Below, in pieces: positions 8,184 through 16,349 of a DNA stretch of 64,000 nucleotides. Origin of the DNA: G965195345 sp965277775 (GTDB taxonomy: Bacteria > Pseudomonadota > Gammaproteobacteria > CAKMZV01); NCBI GenBank assembly GCA_965277775.1, contig OZ255843.1, positions 310,001 through 374,000 on the forward strand. Direction: 5' to 3'. How positions within the stretch are numbered: the first letter of the stretch is position 1; each line of letters opens with the position of its first letter. The notes under the pieces were generated by a model. The model worked only from the letters and a program-made list of their open reading frames with translations, made no database searches and was not told the DNA's origin. The translations under genes and the position numbers were made by a program.

Positions 8184-9005
8184 CTATTTCCTAATTTTGA
8201 CATAAATGTGTTGTGGATTGTCTCCATCTATTTTGATATACCACTTGCCATTAGCGGATATTTTAAGCCGCCCGAAGACTAAGACTGCAGCACCTGCCAG
8301 TTCTTCTGCAGATTGAGTCTTGTGCCTCTTTAGAATTGAATCCTTTAATTTATCAACCACAATGCTAACATCTCGTTCATTGGCTACATTAAGCCAAGAA
8401 ATATCAGAGTTTGCATGACTAATAACGCCCCAATATCCACGCCATTTCTCAAGATATTCATCACTAATATCATTAAAATGAATAAAGAGATTTTTAGCTT
8501 TAAATGGGTGTTTAGCGCCCGTGTTTATCTCAATATCTGAAGAGGCAAATGTATCGGTGTGCATGAGCAATTTGAGTAATGACTTTAAGCCTCTTTGAGC
8601 ATGTTTTGTTTGAGTGGATGCTCGAGTGTGTTGTTTAGGCGTTCTATTAGATGCTGTTGTTACTTCTGAAACAGATCTATTCGGTGATCGTGTTTCCTCT
8701 GGTTCATATAAATCAAACTTGACATCAATAATTTGGTTGTTTACAGTAATAGTCCTTATCTCTTCCGCGACTTCAGGATTGATGCCTGATTTTGAACCTT
8801 GAGTTTTGTATTGACAGTTATCCTTATGGTAGGCCCCAAAGCATGCATGCTTGCCATCTCTTGATGCTTTGCGAAAATATCCTTGTGCATGACATTCTTG
8901 GCAAACTAATGCCCTTCGCAAATTAGAAAGTTTCTGCTCATCTAGTTTGCTGAAAGAAACGATATCGTAACGCGTGTTATCTATGGTACAGAATGCGGTA
9001 TCCAT
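8184..9005 (-). CDS. Unknown protein with N-terminal Cys/His cluster, third gene of the four-gene operon
   Basis: I do not recognise this 273-aa protein. Its N-terminal part holds C35-x2-C38 (LVCQECHAQGYFRKASRDGK) followed by C55, H60 and C64 (HACFGAYHKDNC), a spacing that could bind one zinc. Residues 70-140 look low in structure. The C-terminal half contains HPFKAKNLFIHFND and the beta-rich end AAVLVFGRLKISANGKWYIK, which could be a small nucleic-acid-binding barrel; that is a guess. It sits 27 bases after the 9033-10778 gene and 5 bases before the nuclease-like gene, so it belongs to the same transcript. Confidence 0.65.
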   Translation of the reverse strand: MDTAFCTIDNTRYDIVSFSKLDEQKLSNLRRALVCQECHAQGYFRKASRDGKHACFGAYHKDNCQYKTQGSKSGINPEVAEEIRTITVNNQIIDVKFDLYEPEETRSPNRSVSEVTTASNRTPKQHTRASTQTKHAQRGLKSLLKLLMHTDTFASSDIEINTGAKHPFKAKNLFIHFNDISDEYLEKWRGYWGVISHANSDISWLNVANERDVSIVVDKLKDSILKRHKTQSAEELAGAAVLVFGRLKISANGKWYIKIDGDNPQHIYVKIRK

Positions 9006-9032
9006 GTCACATTTAGCTTATTTGTTAGGCAA

Positions 9033-10778
9033 TTACGAGTCCTCATGCCAAAAATCTTTAAAAAATTGAATGGGTACTGGTAGCCTGTAGTGTCTGGATG
9101 CCATTAAGATAATAGGATCAAGATTTTGTTTAAAAACACTTAATTTTTCATGGGCATCGAAACTCTTACATTCCTTAAAGATTAAATCCAAAAAAGACTT
9201 TTGATTTTCATCAACTGGTACATTGCATAGTGTAGTACCATGACATGATCTTTCACCGTTTATACCCGTGTTTAGGTAGTATTGCTCTTCGGATGTTTCA
9301 TCTGGATACCATAATTGAAAATTACAATGTGGTAACTGCTCCTTTTTCAGTTCTTGGATTTGCTTGTAAATATCATCAAAACTAAATAAAGCCGCAAATG
9401 CAGCAAGATAGGGATACAAAATACTACCCTGCGTTACTTGTTCTTTATATCCATCTTCATGTTTGGGGTGCTCTAACAGCTCATGATAGCTATTGAGGGT
9501 ACAGGGGTAATATCCATTAGAATAAAGTAAATCTCTGCTACCATAAGTTATTTCGGATAACCAATCATTGAGGAAGGGACGATTGGTTGGAATGGCTGCT
9601 AAGAATAAAACAGCCAAGGCAATATCAATAGCTTGACTATCTTTGCATGGACAATCAAGCACAGGGTTGTTATTTATCAACCTTTTTATTGCATTGGTGT
9701 ATTGATCTATACGTCGATGCAAAGATTCAATATTATCATCTATTTTATTATCATCTTTTTTCCCAGATTCTAATCTTTGAACATCCCAAATCAGCCATAT
9801 TCCACCTAATGCCAATCGTCCTAATATATCAAAAAGTTTTAGATTAGTATCAAGATGACAGAATGGTCTTGATTGTCTTGATGCGTTAGACAAAGCAAAT
9901 AAATTACCAGTATGTGGAATAACTTTTTGTTCCAAAAAATAAAATTGTATATTGATGTTAAGAGCAATTATCGCACCTACGGTCGCTTGGATAGATTTTG
10001 AGTTTTTATCTTTTTCACCAAGTTGAGGTTTTAGAAGCTGCCAAGCATGTAACACAGAAATTTCGCTGGCCTGAAAAGCTGATTCAACATTGTCAGCTTC
10101 CCTGCACCAAGTATATAAAATCCACATGCATATATATATTTGTCGAACAGCGGTTAGCCTGTCTTTGTTCTCTTCATATTGCTTCGTACTGAGAGATTTG
10201 ATCAACTCACGATAGTGGTTGACTGATACAGCAGGTTCATCAAGCATTGCTAACGACTTTCTTAACAGGCGATGAAACTTTTTAGGTAACAGTTCTTCTT
10301 TAAGAAAATAATTTTCTATATAACCTGCAATTTTTTCACCACCCCATTCGCTGAAAGATATTCTCTCTGTTGTTTCTTTTTCTTGATATTGTGAAATTGC
10401 TAGTCTAACTGGCTCCTTTATAATGCCACCGAAGCAAATACAAATTTCAATTGGGCTTGTTTTGTATTTTTCCATCACGTGGGAATTGATATAAGAATCT
10501 AATATGCTCTCTAAAGATGGCCTTAGTGCTTGGTCTGCTTTACCATTCCAATCAGACCTTCTAATATCACCTGCCTTTATAGAAAACAAATAGACTTTTT
10601 CTTCTTTATCTCCTTTTATTTTGCCAAAAGCAGCAACATCAACCCCATATTGGGTTGTACCTATACCTGGTTTTGAAAAAACGTCTAATCCCATTTGGGA
10701 TAACAAGTCTGGGAGTAAAACATCCAGTTCGCCACGCTCTCGTAATGAAGCCAAATACTCTCTAATAATGAGCTTCAT
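9033..10778 (-). CDS. Large protein with restriction-endonuclease-like N-terminus, second gene of the four-gene operon
   Basis: The 581-aa protein is not recognised as a whole. Its first 75 residues look like a restriction-endonuclease-like core: a leading helix (LLPDLLSQMGLDV), then QYGVDVAAFG with Asp47, then VYLFSIKAGD with Lys68. The usual E/Q before the x-K is Ser66 here, so activity is uncertain. The region after (SPIEICICFGGII) continues an alternating strand pattern. Residues from about 170 onward are helical, without motifs I can name (WILYTWCREADNVE, LGGIWLIWDVQRLE). The ATG overlaps the stop of the preceding gene by 4 bases (ATGA), so the two products are probably made together. 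Confidence 0.65.
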   Translation of the reverse strand: MKLIIREYLASLRERGELDVLLPDLLSQMGLDVFSKPGIGTTQYGVDVAAFGKIKGDKEEKVYLFSIKAGDIRRSDWNGKADQALRPSLESILDSYINSHVMEKYKTSPIEICICFGGIIKEPVRLAISQYQEKETTERISFSEWGGEKIAGYIENYFLKEELLPKKFHRLLRKSLAMLDEPAVSVNHYRELIKSLSTKQYEENKDRLTAVRQIYICMWILYTWCREADNVESAFQASEISVLHAWQLLKPQLGEKDKNSKSIQATVGAIIALNINIQFYFLEQKVIPHTGNLFALSNASRQSRPFCHLDTNLKLFDILGRLALGGIWLIWDVQRLESGKKDDNKIDDNIESLHRRIDQYTNAIKRLINNNPVLDCPCKDSQAIDIALAVLFLAAIPTNRPFLNDWLSEITYGSRDLLYSNGYYPCTLNSYHELLEHPKHEDGYKEQVTQGSILYPYLAAFAALFSFDDIYKQIQELKKEQLPHCNFQLWYPDETSEEQYYLNTGINGERSCHGTTLCNVPVDENQKSFLDLIFKECKSFDAHEKLSVFKQNLDPIILMASRHYRLPVPIQFFKDFWHEDS

Positions 10779-12562
10779 GAGGTGCAGCCTTCAGTTTTGA
10801 AACGACGCAGCAGATAATCCAAGCCATTGTGGTCTAACTGATCAATTGCTGGAAGCTCAAGGGTAAAACTATGCTGTTTGAGTTGAATTTCTTGTCGTTT
10901 TGCCTCTTCTTTAGAATTAAACTTGTAGTAGCTGACGGCTTTGTTACCGTATAAGATTTCCTGTTTGGTGACCACATTAGAGAAAACGCTTTGTTTTTCA
11001 GCATCCTTCCGCGATTGAGTCATCAGCTTTGAATAGTAACGATAGTATGCTTCTATTTGCGCAACAGGCGGGATGAGTTCTTTGATTTCGCAAGCCTCCT
11101 CCAAACCTTGGCGGTATCTTTCATGTTTTGCAATAACATCATTAATTACAGTTTCTTGTGACTTAGAAGCATTCGGTAAAGTGCCTTCTAAATATTTTTT
11201 AACGCTTTCTTGGTAACTAATCAACAATGGATTAAAAAGTATTTCTGTAATATTTTCTAGTTCCTCTTTTGACGCCATGCCAATCAATGAAACGATAAAG
11301 CTGGCTGCACTGACTGGATTCTTATAAAAAAACCACCCACAGGCTTTTTTTACTAGAATTAAGCAAACGCCTTTATCTGATTTTGACAGTTGTTTTTTAT
11401 CGACTAACAAGTGATATTGTTTTTGATGACTTTCAGGCAATAAATCAGTAGCCGATTTTCCCAGATTTTCCTTTTTTGACAGCAACCACTTAGTGATAAC
11501 ACGATTTAGCAAATTTTTGTCATCCAGCACTTGCCTACGCACGCTATCAAATTGGATTATCGACATATCGCGCTCTTTTAGCAACATTCTTTCGAGAAAC
11601 AGAATTACAGATTCTGTGTCCTCTGATTGTTTACTCTTTAATAGTTTTTCTAACCCATAATCAATATTATTGATCGTGCCCTGGTTTATTGGCTTAGTGT
11701 AAATTAATACTTCAAGCAACAACTTTAAAACTGATTTAGGTATTGCATCTTCAAAACATAAAATTTCTGATGCCGTATGTAGAATTTGGTCATCTTTGTG
11801 ACTTAAAACAGTGCTAAAAATTTGCGTTACTCTTTCTTCTAAATCATTATTTTGTTTATACAACGCATAACCACTTCGCAACACGGATGCGAATAATAGT
11901 TCATCATAATTATTTGCAGTAACGGTTTCAATTGCAGTCATCGCTTCTGCTGAAATTCTTTTATCTTGTTTGTAGTCTATTCTGCCAAGGGCACGAATTG
12001 AGCTTATTTGCACTTGTATATTGGTGTGTTCACTCAGTTCAATGGCTTTAAGTGCATAATTCTTCAAATCACGCTTTGTTCCAGCCAATATTGCGGGGGT
12101 GAAGAAATCAAACTTTGTATCATAATCCTTTAGTGCTCTACACAGAGCTTCATCAGATCGTGATGGATCGGCTGCTAAAAAACCAATAAAAGGTGTAATA
12201 AGATTACCTGCAGTCAAATCATCACCTGCCTCAATTGTTAGATATTTTACACACTCCATGGCTTTAGTAACCGTGGTTGATATTTCGGGGAATACAGATT
12301 CTAATATTATTCTTTTCATGAAAGAATTGTGCGACTTTTCAGTGTTTTCCAATCTTTGGAATTCTCTCATAACATCTATTTTTCCTGCATTGTGCAGTTC
12401 AATTAAGTGTCTTGATAATGTTGCGCGTTTATCTTCTTCATGTAAATACAAATCAGAAACCGTGGCAAGAAAACTGCCTGATTTTGCTGATTTGATAATT
12501 TGCTCTTTTATAGTATCCATGTTTCTTAGTGACTGTTTTGCTGGCTTGCTGCAAAGTGACAT
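10775..12562 (-). CDS. Unknown large alpha-helical protein, first gene of the four-gene operon
   Basis: The 595-aa protein has no motif I recognise. The predicted character is almost wholly helical, with HEAT-like two-helix units around residues 150-300 (KNYALKAIELSEHTNIQVQISSIRALGRI), so a scaffold or target-binding solenoid is possible. It ends with LPAIDQLDHNGLDYLLRRFK. Two starts are plausible: the first ATG at 12562, or Met15 (MDTIKEQIIK) 42 bases later. Neither has a convincing ribosome site. It leads a compact operon whose next gene overlaps it by 4 bases. Together with two nuclease-like partners, a defence role is a reasonable hypothesis but unproven. Confidence 0.65.
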   Translation of the reverse strand: MSLCSKPAKQSLRNMDTIKEQIIKSAKSGSFLATVSDLYLHEEDKRATLSRHLIELHNAGKIDVMREFQRLENTEKSHNSFMKRIILESVFPEISTTVTKAMECVKYLTIEAGDDLTAGNLITPFIGFLAADPSRSDEALCRALKDYDTKFDFFTPAILAGTKRDLKNYALKAIELSEHTNIQVQISSIRALGRIDYKQDKRISAEAMTAIETVTANNYDELLFASVLRSGYALYKQNNDLEERVTQIFSTVLSHKDDQILHTASEILCFEDAIPKSVLKLLLEVLIYTKPINQGTINNIDYGLEKLLKSKQSEDTESVILFLERMLLKERDMSIIQFDSVRRQVLDDKNLLNRVITKWLLSKKENLGKSATDLLPESHQKQYHLLVDKKQLSKSDKGVCLILVKKACGWFFYKNPVSAASFIVSLIGMASKEELENITEILFNPLLISYQESVKKYLEGTLPNASKSQETVINDVIAKHERYRQGLEEACEIKELIPPVAQIEAYYRYYSKLMTQSRKDAEKQSVFSNVVTKQEILYGNKAVSYYKFNSKEEAKRQEIQLKQHSFTLELPAIDQLDHNGLDYLLRRFKTEGCTS

Positions 12563-12819
12563 TTAAAGATACGACCTTTCTTGTAAGGACATGTAATCTT
12601 ATGCTGTGCACCAGCTTGAATAATTTAATCTCAAGTATGCTCCAGCAGAGCCTCTTGATATTCTTTGCGTAGCAATTTTAAAATTTAGAGATCGAAATGC
12701 TAAACAAGCCAAATGGATTTTAAGCGATTGGAATAATGGTGTGTGATATTTAGCCTGCAATTTCTTAGCGTTATTGTAAGAAATTTAAGCAGTTGAACTG
12801 GTAAAGGGAAATTTGATAA
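12563..12819. other. AT-rich intergenic region between the accessory operon and tRNA-Ser
   Basis: No gene is supported. On the plus strand, 12624-12746 is open for 40 codons and reads like protein (ending RDRNAKQAKWILSDWNNG), but it has no start codon and a stop just upstream. It may be a remnant of a lost gene. The promoter of the four-gene operon should lie here; I see no convincing -35/-10 pair. Confidence 0.4.
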
Positions 12820-12907
12820 TGGCGGAGGGGGTGGGATTCGAACCCACGGAGCTTTGACACTCGCCGGTTTTCAAGACCGGTGCATTCGACCTCTCTGCCA
12901 CCCCTCC
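12820..12907 (-). tRNA. tRNA-Ser (anticodon UGA)
   Basis: The 88-nt minus-strand class II tRNA has acceptor stem GGAGGGG paired with CCCCTCC, and anticodon stem CCGGT/ACCGG enclosing CTTGAAA, which gives anticodon TGA reading UCA. A long variable arm (around CGAGTGTCAAAGCTCC) is typical of tRNA-Ser. The T-loop contains GTTCGAATC, and CCA is encoded at 12820-12822. Its 3' end faces the accessory block at 4.6-12.6 kb. Confidence 0.96.
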
Positions 12908-12922
12908 GATAGTCGAGGCGTG

Positions 12923-12928
12923 ATTATA
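12923..12928 (-). promoter_or_regulatory. Possible -10 box of tRNA-Ser
   Basis: A perfect TATAAT on the minus strand lies 15 bases before the mature tRNA 5' end, the expected position for a short leader. No good -35 hexamer sits at 16-18 bases, so the call rests on the -10 alone. Confidence 0.35.
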
Positions 12929-13105
12929 ATGCAAAGCCTCTTTATGCGGTCTATCAATGATTAAAATTATGTGTTTGTGTTGGTCATTCAAGTGTCTATG
13001 CAGGGGTATATTTTTTGTTAAATGTGGCTTTCTTTGGTGTTTATCTTGGTTTTAATTCTGCTTTTGCTTAGGTGTGTGGGTAGAGTAAAAGTGTGATTAT
13101 GGTCT

Positions 13106-13132
13106 TTTACATCGCGTACTTAGGGTTATAAT
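13106..13132 (+). promoter_or_regulatory. Predicted promoter of the tusA-like gene
   Basis: TTTACA at 13106-13111 and a perfect TATAAT at 13127-13132 are separated by 15 bases (16 if TTTTAC is used). A transcript starting near 13139 would begin 11-20 bases before the candidate start codons. Confidence 0.45.
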
Positions 13133-13158
13133 GCGATTTTTTACTTCAAGTGTGGCTC

Positions 13159-13401
13159 ATGATGGGGGCTGATGGTTCTAAAATTTTAATGGTAGATACG
13201 TCGGGGATGCATTGCCCTCAGCCAGTAATTGAATTACAATCCGCGCTCAGAAAAGCAGACAGTGGCGATCTTGTTCGGGTTATTGCAACGGATCGTGGCA
13301 GTTTGTACGACATTCCTACTTGGGTAAAAATAAATAAGCATGAACTCGTTCAACAAGCGCAGGAAGCGGATGTGTTTGAATTTTTGATTAAGGTTAGGTA
13401 G
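13159..13401 (+). CDS. tusA: TusA/SirA-family sulfur carrier protein
   Basis: The small cytosolic protein of about 80 aa belongs to the TusA (SirA/YeeD) family, which carries persulfide sulfur on a conserved cysteine for tRNA thiolation and other pathways. The hallmark is VDTSGMHCPQPVIELQSAL, with the active Cys in CPxP, followed by GDLVRVIATDRGS and IPTWVKINKHEL. The frame opens at a GTG (13150), with ATGs at 13159 and 13162 and another at 13189. No ribosome site settles the choice; I use 13159. It could be TusA itself or a paralogue, as no tusBCDE or mnmA is nearby. Confidence 0.85.
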   Translation: MMGADGSKILMVDTSGMHCPQPVIELQSALRKADSGDLVRVIATDRGSLYDIPTWVKINKHELVQQAQEADVFEFLIKVR

Positions 13402-13414
13402 TTACTATCCTGCT

Positions 13415-13442
13415 TTGACCAGCCTTTTGCTTTAAAAATAAT
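13415..13442 (+). promoter_or_regulatory. Predicted promoter of the mepM-anmK operon
   Basis: TTGACC at 13415-13420 and AATAAT at 13437-13442, spaced 16 bases, lie 20 bases upstream of the peptidase ATG. The four genes downstream follow with gaps of 14, 9 and -4 bases, so this may serve all of them. Confidence 0.5.
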
Positions 13443-13461
13443 AGTTAAACGATAAAGATAA

Positions 13462-14775
13462 ATGAATACATTTGCATTTGCCGATAATTTAGTCAAATTT
13501 CGTTGTAGTAGCGTTCTTTTTAGGACGTTTGTTGCTGTCGCTTGCATTGGCGTTTCCTCTGTATCTTTCGCTCAAATGACTGAGAAAGAAACCGAGCGTA
13601 AAGTGTGTGCCACTGCGCCCTCTCCGTTACAACCAACTCGTAATTTGGCACACCCTTTGGTTTGGAGTACGCACAAAATCGCTGTGGGGCAAACACTGTC
13701 TCATTTGCTTGATCGTTTAAAGGTGAAACCGACTGTGGTTTTGCAGTTGATTAAAACGTCGCAATACCGCACGGATTTAACGCGGTTAAAGCTGAATCAG
13801 GTCATTGAGGTGGGGCAAACGCCTTATACTTGTGCATTTCAGAAGGCGTTCATTAAATTAACGCCAACTCGGACCTTGGTTTTGCAAAAACAGGGCAAGG
13901 AGATTGCGACTTCCATACAAGAATCAAAGATATTCATTGGCTATGAGGCGCGCAGTTTTCAGATAAAGTCGGCTTTGTATTACGATGGCAAGCAAGCGGG
14001 TGTGCCTTATAAAATATTGGTTCAGTTAGAGGATATCTTGGGTGGGCATTTTGACTTTACCTCTGACTTGCGTGCTGGGGATACTTTTAAAATTTTGTAT
14101 GAAAAGCAGTTTATCAACCAGCGCGATATTGGCGTGGGTGACATTGTCGCAATGGAATTCAACGGTCACAAAAAACAGTTGAAGGTTGTTAGATTTCAAG
14201 GTGAGGTTGAGGGGTTTTATGCGTTTAATGGCAAAAACATGCAAACGGCTTTTACACGCAATCCTGTAATTGGTCGCATCAGCAGTCGTTATTCTAAGGC
14301 GCGTTATCATCCCGTTCTACATACCATTCGAGCCCACAAAGGGGTCGATTTTGCAGCGCCAATCGGTACGCCCGTTCGCGTGACTGGTACGGGTATTGTG
14401 CAAAGCATCTACCATTCCAAAAGTTATGGCTTGGTGGTCAAGGTCAAGCATGCTCGTAATTATGAAACCTTGTATGCTCATTTGCTAAAGACCCATAAAT
14501 CTTTACGTGTGGGCCAGAAAGTCAACAAGGGCGAAACCATTGCTTATGTGGGCGACTCTGGGCTTTCCACTGGCCCGCACTTGCACTATGAGTTTAAATA
14601 TAAGGGTCATCAAGTTGACCCACTGAAGTTCCCAATGCCCTCAGGTAAGAACATTGAGAAACACCAACAGCCATACTTTATTGCACAGAGAAACGCGGTA
14701 TGGACACAGTTTAAACAAAATTTTCCGCCAAAATTTGCCTCTGATGCTGATAGAATTAAAGCCGATTCTAAATAA
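13462..14775 (+). CDS. mepM: MepM-like murein DD-endopeptidase (M23 family)
   Basis: The 437-aa periplasmic peptidoglycan hydrolase has a long hydrophobic N-terminal signal ending near VSSVSFAQ (about residue 38). A LysM-like or OapA-like segment follows (WSTHKIAVGQTLSHLLDRL), then the central domain seen in MepM/YebA. The C-terminal M23 (LytM) domain has the zinc motifs HKGVDFAAPIGTPV and GPHLHYEF, so all metal ligands appear present and the enzyme should be active. It cleaves cross-link peptides during cell elongation. It is followed 14 bases later by anmK, which recycles cell-wall sugar, a sensible functional pairing. Confidence 0.92.
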   Translation: MNTFAFADNLVKFRCSSVLFRTFVAVACIGVSSVSFAQMTEKETERKVCATAPSPLQPTRNLAHPLVWSTHKIAVGQTLSHLLDRLKVKPTVVLQLIKTSQYRTDLTRLKLNQVIEVGQTPYTCAFQKAFIKLTPTRTLVLQKQGKEIATSIQESKIFIGYEARSFQIKSALYYDGKQAGVPYKILVQLEDILGGHFDFTSDLRAGDTFKILYEKQFINQRDIGVGDIVAMEFNGHKKQLKVVRFQGEVEGFYAFNGKNMQTAFTRNPVIGRISSRYSKARYHPVLHTIRAHKGVDFAAPIGTPVRVTGTGIVQSIYHSKSYGLVVKVKHARNYETLYAHLLKTHKSLRVGQKVNKGETIAYVGDSGLSTGPHLHYEFKYKGHQVDPLKFPMPSGKNIEKHQQPYFIAQRNAVWTQFKQNFPPKFASDADRIKADSK

Positions 14776-14778
14776 TAT

Positions 14779-14784
14779 AGGAGG
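14779..14784 (+). promoter_or_regulatory. Strong Shine-Dalgarno that points to an AUU start for anmK
   Basis: AGGAGG is the best ribosome site in the surrounding sequence. It lies 5 bases before an ATT codon at 14790 but 26 bases before the first in-frame ATG (14811), too far to serve that ATG. An in-frame TAG at 14778-14780 excludes any start further upstream. Confidence 0.75.
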
Positions 14785-14789
14785 CTATC

Positions 14790-15848
14790 ATTCGTCATTT
14801 TATCGGTCAAATGTCTGGAACCAGCGGCGATGGTGTAGATTTTGCCGCTATTGATGAGAATAATATGCTTGTCGCGCACGAGCATTTCCCTTACCCTCAA
14901 AATCTCCATAAAGAACTCTCGTTCAACATCTTAGAAAAAGACGATGCCACTATTTTAGAGGCAGAAAAATTACTGACCGACATCACGGTTAAAGCACTTG
15001 CAGAATTTATACATTGTCATGAACTGGAGGACATTGCTGCCCTTGGCTTGCATGGCCATACTTTGTTACACGACCCCAATGATAGGGTTTCCTCTACCCT
15101 AGTTAAACCGGCCATTGTAGCTGAACGGTCCAAGCTCAAAGTGGTTGGCAATGTGCGCACAGCTGATATAGACGCCAATGGTCAAGGCGCACCCCTCGCG
15201 CCGTTCTTTCATAAAGAGATATTTTCCAGCGATAAAAACCGTGCCATTCTAAATCTGGGTGGCATGGCCAATATCAGTTTCTTAGAAGGCGATACATTGG
15301 TCGGTGGATTTGATACAGGTCCTGGTAATGCCCTCATTGATCTTGTTTGTCAGCGCTATTTGAATAAAGCTTACGATAAGCATGGTGAAATTGCCAGATC
15401 CGGCAGTGTGGATTTTGAGTTATTAGGTTCTTGCTCAAACGATATGTATTTTAATGCCATTCCCCCAAAAAGCACTGGCAAGGAATATTTTGATTGGGTT
15501 TGGTTAAATATTCATTTGAGGGGTCGAGAGCTACTCATCAATGATCTTGTGGCGACTTTAACCTTGATCACGGCTTATAGCATCAATAAAGCTTTTGAAC
15601 ATACCGATTTAGACGTCGATGAGATGGTGGTTTGTGGGGGCGGTGTTAATAATCACTACCTGATGATGCAAATTCGAGAGTTAACCAAATTACCCATCAT
15701 CAGTAGCCAAGACCTTGGTTGGCCCTCTTCAGCAATTGAGCCTGCCGCTTGGGCATGGTTTGCGAAAAAGCGGTTGAATAAGGAGTTCATTGATACATCT
15801 GTCATTACTGGGGCAAAACACCCTGTTTTACTTGGTGAAATCTTTTAA
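14790..15848 (+). CDS. anmK: Anhydro-N-acetylmuramic acid kinase, probable AUU start
   Basis: AnmK hydrolyses the 1,6-anhydro ring of anhydroMurNAc and phosphorylates it, returning cell-wall sugar to metabolism. Motifs are MSGTSGDGVDF (phosphate loop; most relatives have Leu where this has Gly), GNVRTADIDANGQGAPLAPFFH, LNLGGMANIS, GGFDTGPGN and VVCGGGVNNHYLM. Homologues such as E. coli AnmK start 9 residues before MSGTS with a conserved FIGxMSGTS strand. Here that strand (RHFIGQ) is encoded, but the only codons before it that can initiate are ATT 14790 or ATC 14787. If the ATG at 14811 were used, the protein would lack its first strand. It is flanked by the peptidase and phosphatase genes in one operon. 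Confidence 0.9.
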   Translation: MRHFIGQMSGTSGDGVDFAAIDENNMLVAHEHFPYPQNLHKELSFNILEKDDATILEAEKLLTDITVKALAEFIHCHELEDIAALGLHGHTLLHDPNDRVSSTLVKPAIVAERSKLKVVGNVRTADIDANGQGAPLAPFFHKEIFSSDKNRAILNLGGMANISFLEGDTLVGGFDTGPGNALIDLVCQRYLNKAYDKHGEIARSGSVDFELLGSCSNDMYFNAIPPKSTGKEYFDWVWLNIHLRGRELLINDLVATLTLITAYSINKAFEHTDLDVDEMVVCGGGVNNHYLMMQIRELTKLPIISSQDLGWPSSAIEPAAWAWFAKKRLNKEFIDTSVITGAKHPVLLGEIF

Positions 15849-15857
15849 AAGCGGTTC

Positions 15858-16349
15858 ATGACACCCCCAAAAATTAACGTTTTGATGGTTTGCATGGGCA
15901 ATATTTGTCGCTCTCCCTTAGCTGAAGCAGTATTTAGACAGCACGTCGCATCGCAAAACTTACAACATCTCATCCACGTTGATTCAGCGGGCACCCATGG
16001 CTACCACGTCAATTGTCCACCCGACCGTCGCGCTCAACGCATTGCTGAAAATTATGGTATAGACATTACCGCTTTGCGCGCTCGCCAAGTGAGCAAAGCT
16101 GATTTTGAGACGTTTGATCACATCATTTCTATGGACCATTTCAACTTAGAGTGCTTAGAAGAAGTCCGTCCTGCTTCATTTGGTGGCGAGATCCGTTTGT
16201 TTTTATCGCATTCTGATGACCAATTTGATGAGGAAGTTCCCGACCCATATTATGGCAATCTGGTAGATTTTATCAATGTTTATGAGTTGACTAAATACGC
16301 TTCTATTGGGTTGTTACAGCATATTCGTCGCAAGCACAACTTGGCATGA
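15858..16349 (+). CDS. Low-molecular-weight protein-tyrosine phosphatase
   Basis: The 163-aa cytosolic phosphatase has the N-terminal signature VLMVCMGNICRSP: nucleophile Cys12, loop Arg18, and the second Cys17 typical of eukaryote-like LMW-PTPs. The general-acid Asp lies in VPDPYYG near the C-terminus. The family dephosphorylates phosphotyrosine; bacterial members of this shorter type often lack a known substrate. No tyrosine kinase or exopolysaccharide gene is nearby, so a Wzb-like role is not supported. It starts 9 bases after anmK and overlaps the next gene by 4 bases. Confidence 0.93.
   Translation: MTPPKINVLMVCMGNICRSPLAEAVFRQHVASQNLQHLIHVDSAGTHGYHVNCPPDRRAQRIAENYGIDITALRARQVSKADFETFDHIISMDHFNLECLEEVRPASFGGEIRLFLSHSDDQFDEEVPDPYYGNLVDFINVYELTKYASIGLLQHIRRKHNLA

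Noticed and set aside
12785..12991. Small minus-strand frame over the tRNA-Ser gene
   Set aside because: Same reason: translated tRNA sequence.
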